Under the pieces are notes generated by a model. It was given only the letters and a program-made list of their open reading frames with translations, did not search any database and was not told the DNA's origin. Source: Sipunculus nudus (taxonomy: Eukaryota > Annelida > Sipuncula > Golfingiida > Sipunculidae). Taken from it: a DNA stretch of 64,000 nucleotides. This document shows, piece by piece, positions 59,601 to 64,000 of this stretch; position 1 is the stretch's first letter, and every line of letters begins with the position of its first letter. The translations under genes and the position numbers were made by a program. The DNA lies in the NCBI GenBank assembly GCA_026874595.1, contig CM049316.1:30545339-30609338 (forward strand), in the 5' to 3' direction.

Positions 59601-61560
59601 GCAAGCAAGGAAGTCTTCAGTCATTGTTCACACTTGTAATTCAATGATGGAGACTTCTCAGTTAATTCTCAGTAAAGTAATTTTAGATCAGAAACGATAA
59701 TAATTTTCCTCCTTAATTGTCTCTATCCCAGATGTGACCAGTCATTATTTGTTGTGTTATTTCCACATATATTGCTCTTTAAGGAAGCAGATGTCTCACT
59801 ACAATACCAGGTTTCACAGTTCATCCGGGACACTTGACATCAGCAGGGATTGTTTACTGTTCTGGGTTTTGGGACAGATAAAGCCATTTGATCCAGTTAC
59901 CTGAACAGACCTCCTCAGGACATGGTCCCATGTGACAGGACAGTGGGTGAGGCATCAGAAAAAGATCATCTGACAGTACCTGATAAGATATTTAATCAGG
60001 CTAATATGTTATGATCTTATACCTGATTATGTCAAGTCTGACCATTCTTCTTCAGATCTTGATTATGATAATCTCCAGCTGAGTGTAAAAGGGATATTTA
60101 CATCTGCTTTTCAGTGTACTTAATGGACTTTGACCAGAAGTTATTATTGCATGGCCTATAGAGGACCCTTCCCCCCCCCACACACACACACAGACACATA
60201 CAGGTATTGGGGGGTTTGTTAATCAGATTTAAAGATTCATACTTGTGAAATTTAAAATGAAAAATTTTGATTAATGACTGGTTGATTTTGCCTCTATTAA
60301 TCATTTCTGTGATGTTTGATCCAAAATGTTTGAACAACAAAAAAAATAACAACAGCAGGGCTGGATCCAGAATAAATTCTCTTAAGGTGGCTGGGGGAGG
60401 GGGGGGGGGCATGGAGGAGGGTTGCTCAGTGTCTGTCTGGGTCCAAAAGATAACTTATACTATTAAAGATACCTTGAGGATATGACCCTGCAGTGGAGAT
60501 GATACACACAGAGGTAACCTGGACCTTGATTAACACCAGGGTTAACACTTGTATTAACAGTAAAACTGTAAGCCAATGTCACATAGTCTGAAACCGGAAT
60601 GGAATTGTATAGTTGTTCATATTACTTAGTTAAGCAAGTATTAAAAGCATAAAAAAATTGAAGCAGTTGCCTGCACAAAAATCTTTAAAAAAAAAAAATC
60701 AACCAGAACCCCTCTTTGCCATCACTCCCCCCCTCTTCCCCTAAATGTGGATCTACTTTAGTTGTTGACATGCCAGAAAATGTATTATTACTCACCCTTA
60801 TCACATCATGAAATGCTGGCCGACTGTTGTAAGATGTGTGTGGTTATAGAAAGTAATCAGTACATATCTTATCATATATATTATTTACATGACAGTTAAT
60901 GGGTTCACTGCAGTTCTGTGAAAAAATCCCACCCACACCTTCCAAGTATAAATCAAGTGAACTTTAATATTCATCCAGTTTATCTCAGTTCGTTCTGGAG
61001 GGATATCACCACAGAATTTAATTCAGGAGTGATAACAAGATATCAGAACATATATAACATTCCACAGTGAGTATACAGTGAGTCAGAGTGATGTGAGTAT
61101 ACAGTGTGTTTTTGTGATATTTGAAAAAGATTTTTTTTGCTCCAGTTATTTTATCTTTAAAATTTCATGGTGCAGGCGGTGTGAGGAATGCAGTATAAGA
61201 CGAGCATTAAAATGGAAATTTCAGTGGAGGATTGGATCTGCATACCACGAGCGGTATAGCACCCTTTTGCTCTGGTTATCATTTGTATATTTTATGGATG
61301 CAGTGCCATCTGGTGGGTATTGAATTCATCGGGCCCTATTGTAGTGGTTTATTGTCCCTCAAGTAAATGCCCCAAGCGACTTGATTTATATCACACTGTG
61401 CATACAGCATTCTGCTACCGCAGTCCGCATACTATATGCCTGGTAATGGAGTCTACATAAAATCACAATACAAAGGTGGAAATTCTTGTCAATTATATTT
61501 GGCAAATATAAAAGAACCCATATTATTTATAATATCAACCTTTTAACCTGCACCATTACA
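56631..61560. other. Presumed FOG-like intron, unannotated stretch
   Basis: No exon of a zinc-finger protein is visible. It contains a CA/C-rich patch at 60172-60192, a G11 run at 60399-60409 and a candidate CTCF-type site at 61302-61316. Short frames (57524-57817, 58259-58471, 60098-60412, 61078-61323) show no domain features. Confidence 0.5.
61302..61316 (-). promoter_or_regulatory. Candidate CTCF-type binding site
   Basis: AGTGCCATCTGGTGG read on the minus strand is CCACCAGATGGCACT, matching all 15 positions of the vertebrate CTCF core CCASYAGRKGGCRSY as I remember it. Binding is not shown. Confidence 0.35.
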
Positions 61561-62060
61561 AACATAGACAACACATGGGCATCTTATTCACAAAGACTTT
61601 ATTTTCGCATTGCTTTCCTTTTGTGAATATTGCAAATTTGAAACCCTCGCAAACAAAAAACCAACTACAGTATATCATTCTTAAAGCATGGCTATCTACG
61701 AACATCCTCATTCAGTTGATAGTTCCATCCACAGGCCATGAACCTATCATTTTTGAAAAGCAAAAACATAAAGATATATAAATTTTTTATTTATTTGGTG
61801 GATATAAAAGCGGACTAGACCAAACTGTCTTGCTTTCTGTCCAGAAAATTAATTTGATGACAGACATTTGCACCACCATTATTGGTTTAAAATGGGGATG
61901 AGTCCAATATTTTCCTTGAGAAATATGTTTATGTAACATATGGGGGCTCATCCGGGATGACACCTAATTTTGGAGCCTGGGTCAATGTGGTTTATGGTAA
62001 TTTGGTAATTACCCCACCTAGTTCTCCAAGAAGTGTGACCCATCAGTGAATTCATTTGTT
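61560..62060 (+). mobile_element. 5' end of an LTR retrotransposon (LTR part, primer-binding site, leader)
   Basis: TGGGGGCTCATCCGGGAT at 61941-61958 matches the complement of the 3' end of tRNA-Pro at 17 of 18 bases, the usual primer-binding site layout. Two bases upstream, the presumed LTR closes with TGTAACA (61932-61938). A TATA box (TATAAAAG, 61803-61810) lies about 130 bases before that end, as in an LTR promoter. The LTR start and any gag/pol frame are not found, so this is a truncated relic. The left limit is arbitrary. Confidence 0.6.
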
Positions 62061-63158
62061 CTAAAATCAGAATGTTTTTAAGAAGGGCTGTGTTACTGGT
62101 CAGACCGAAATTTTTTATGCTTGTGAATCCGCGATCGGCCCAATACTTTTCCTGAGGAAAATACTCATGTTATAATGTACACACAAATGCTCAAACTTGC
62201 ATGACTATTTTGACTTAGATGCTCAGTAAAGACCCCTTACAAGTAAGTATTAGATAAATAGAAATAGTGTAACCCCATATTTCAGACTGTGTACATATAC
62301 CTACCAGTATACTGATATCAATACCTGTATGAATCTGTATATGAATCTTTTACATGTCTACAGGTACACTGATAAGGGAGGTTAAAGATCTGATAAGACT
62401 AGAATGATGCCTGTCAAAATTTATCAGATGCACTGATAAGCTTTTCTACATTTGATTAACTGTCATATCAAGCACTGACTGATTGTTTAGAAAGATCTTG
62501 AACAGATCCACAGACAGATTACATTTCACAAAGTCTTGGGCACCAGTCTGGTTTTGATCCTTGATCAAAGTGGAACAGAATTCATGTTTATAATCTTCAA
62601 AACATCAGCTGATTCTGATCAAAATGGGCTGTAAGTAAATTTTACACTATGCAGTTAAAATGTTTAATTTTTATCATTATTGTATTTATGTATTAATTTA
62701 AGTTTTTTTATTAACAAAAAAAATCTTTTTAGTTTGTCTCTTGCATGATTTCTGTGTTTTATATCTTACCCATTAGCTGAAATATTTATAAATAATGTTG
62801 ATTTCCTTTTAACGGTTTTAAATTAGAGGCTGGATATAACAAAAAATTTGTTACTGTGAAAGGATCTTGTTTTCCCAACTTTCACTCATACCAGGCATAA
62901 GAAGCATCTTTCTTTTTTTTTTTTTACATTAAAATTAGGCAATTATGGTAATCCATTGATTGGTCAGTTGTTCTGTCACAAATGCACTCCAGAATGCAGT
63001 AGGTATGTCCCTATTAGCATTTTATTTTAGTTTTATAGCAGCTTGAAAAGAATAGATCTAAATTGAACTATAGAGGTCAAGGTCTTCACAATTTTTTTTG
63101 GACAGAGGTCAAGGTGTAATTATCAATGTAATACATATTTGGCTGATCATCTGTCATG
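62061..63158. other. Unannotated stretch, possible second LTR-like fragment
   Basis: GCCCAATACTTTTCCTGAGG at 62138 resembles GTCCAATATTTTCCTTGAGA at 61902, possibly a second decayed LTR end or a local duplication. The rest is AT-rich and unassigned. Confidence 0.4.
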
Positions 63159-63160
63159 TA

Positions 63161-63564
63161 CCGTAAAAACTGGTGTATAAGACGAGGTGGATTTTTTGCA
63201 TTAAAAATGGGGTAAAAATTATTTAAAGCCAAATAAAGTAGGAGACAGGTTGAGACCATTCTGACTGAGGATGTGACTTAAGTGTCACTTGAACAAATAA
63301 AAAGATTGAACATTTTTGTTTCTTGTTGTTTATATCAATATTTGAATGCAAATAATAATCTTGTTAATAGGATTTAAAAAAGACAATACAATAACAAAAT
63401 ACCTTTGATCTCCCACTGGCCACCATTTTTGACATTGTGACACAGGTCATAGTTTCAGGTCGATCCAGGGCTTCATTTATAAGTTTTGGTGTATAAGTCG
63501 GGGTAGCTTTTCTAAATCCATATTTGAGGTATAAATTTTTCGACTTATACACCAGTTTTTACGG
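63161..63564. mobile_element. TA-flanked MITE with 24-bp terminal inverted repeats
   Basis: CCGTAAAAACTGGTGTATAA at 63161 and its reverse complement ending at 63564 pair over about 24 bases with one mismatch. TA flanks both ends (63159-63160 and 63565-63566), as for Tc1/mariner-type insertions. Inside, GTGTATAAGACG/GTGTATAAGTCG recur as subterminal repeats. It is 404 bp with no transposase. Confidence 0.82.
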
Positions 63565-63566
63565 TA

Positions 63567-64000
63567 CTTGAGATTTTTATTGCCTTTAATTTCAGTTATC
63601 ATTTGATTATTTCATATTTCATATTTTGACCCCTCATTGACATGCTATTGTCATACTATCTACATGTTTTACCCTGGTATAAAGTAAAGCACACCTTTTG
63701 CCTTGTTGAAAATTTGAAGTTGGGACCACACACAAAAAATTATTGTTCTATGGATTCTAGGAACAAAACAATATTGTGCAAGTGGGCAGATGTTTTTCTT
63801 TTCATTTTCCAATACTAGTCAAGACACAATATGTGGAATTTTTGCCCTCTTGTCTCAAAAAGACAAAACGTGCTTCAATTCTTCAATCTTGAAATGGTGT
63901 ATATGCTCAACACTAAATTTAGTCCATTTACCATGGCTTTAAGAATTCATACAGGAAATTTGTGGCATTGCAATATATCCAAATTATCAATATTTCCAAG
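63567..64000. other. Unannotated end of window
   Basis: AT-rich non-coding DNA. No exon or repeat is recognised. Confidence 0.5.

Overview
The window is AT-rich eukaryotic genomic DNA with short GT/AG-bounded exons, kilobase introns and a dense load of interspersed repeats. The repeat style points to a lophotrochozoan, most likely a bivalve mollusc: GTCTGTCCGTC-type tracts next to hairpins, arrays built on AGGTCAAAGGTCA, tandem-repeat-bearing Helitron-like elements, and many long C or G runs. The species cannot be named from sequence alone.

Genes. (1) Positions 1-247 hold the C-terminal end of an unidentified plus-strand gene. (2) Positions 5076-47002 hold a complete plus-strand gene of 12 coding exons encoding a 320-residue IMPACT orthologue (RWD domain plus Impact/UPF0029 domain). 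Every junction is GT/AG and the reading frame closes exactly. (3) Positions 51649-51688 hold the first coding exon of a zinc-finger regulator gene. It encodes MSRRKQANPKSIR, the N-terminal NuRD-recruitment motif of the FOG/SALL/BCL11 group. The remaining 12.3 kb is probably its first intron. No complete minus-strand gene is supported.

Repeats by region. Upstream of IMPACT are (TA)n tracts, a decayed L1-like LINE 3' fragment (2405-3190) and a hAT-like element with 8-bp flanks (3308-4236). IMPACT introns hold a 72-bp duplication, a Harbinger-like MITE (10803-11106) and two non-autonomous Helitrons with textbook A|TC...CTAG|T ends (12337-13802 and 42788-44835). They also hold a second Helitron-like family sharing CAGCTGAG subterminal repeats and CTTG ends (16297-18195, 20064-21318, 26841-29373 and partial copies), tRNA-derived SINEs, and arrays of nuclear-receptor-like half-sites (35340-36790). 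A pair of ~855-bp inverted arms at 17341-18197 and 23652-24505 could fold the pre-mRNA into long duplex. Downstream, the presumed FOG-like intron carries a 32-bp minisatellite (54327-55151) inside decayed flanks, an (AGT)n tract, an LTR-retrotransposon primer-binding site (61941-61958) and a TA-flanked MITE (63161-63564).

The least explained signal is the repeat system inside IMPACT introns. Elements that otherwise look unrelated share a modular build of 5' hairpin, GTCTGTCCGTC tract, tandem body and 3' hairpin with a fixed spacer, and several carry the same GGTGGCGCCACC palindrome. All family assignments are from pattern reading. No database search or alignment was run.
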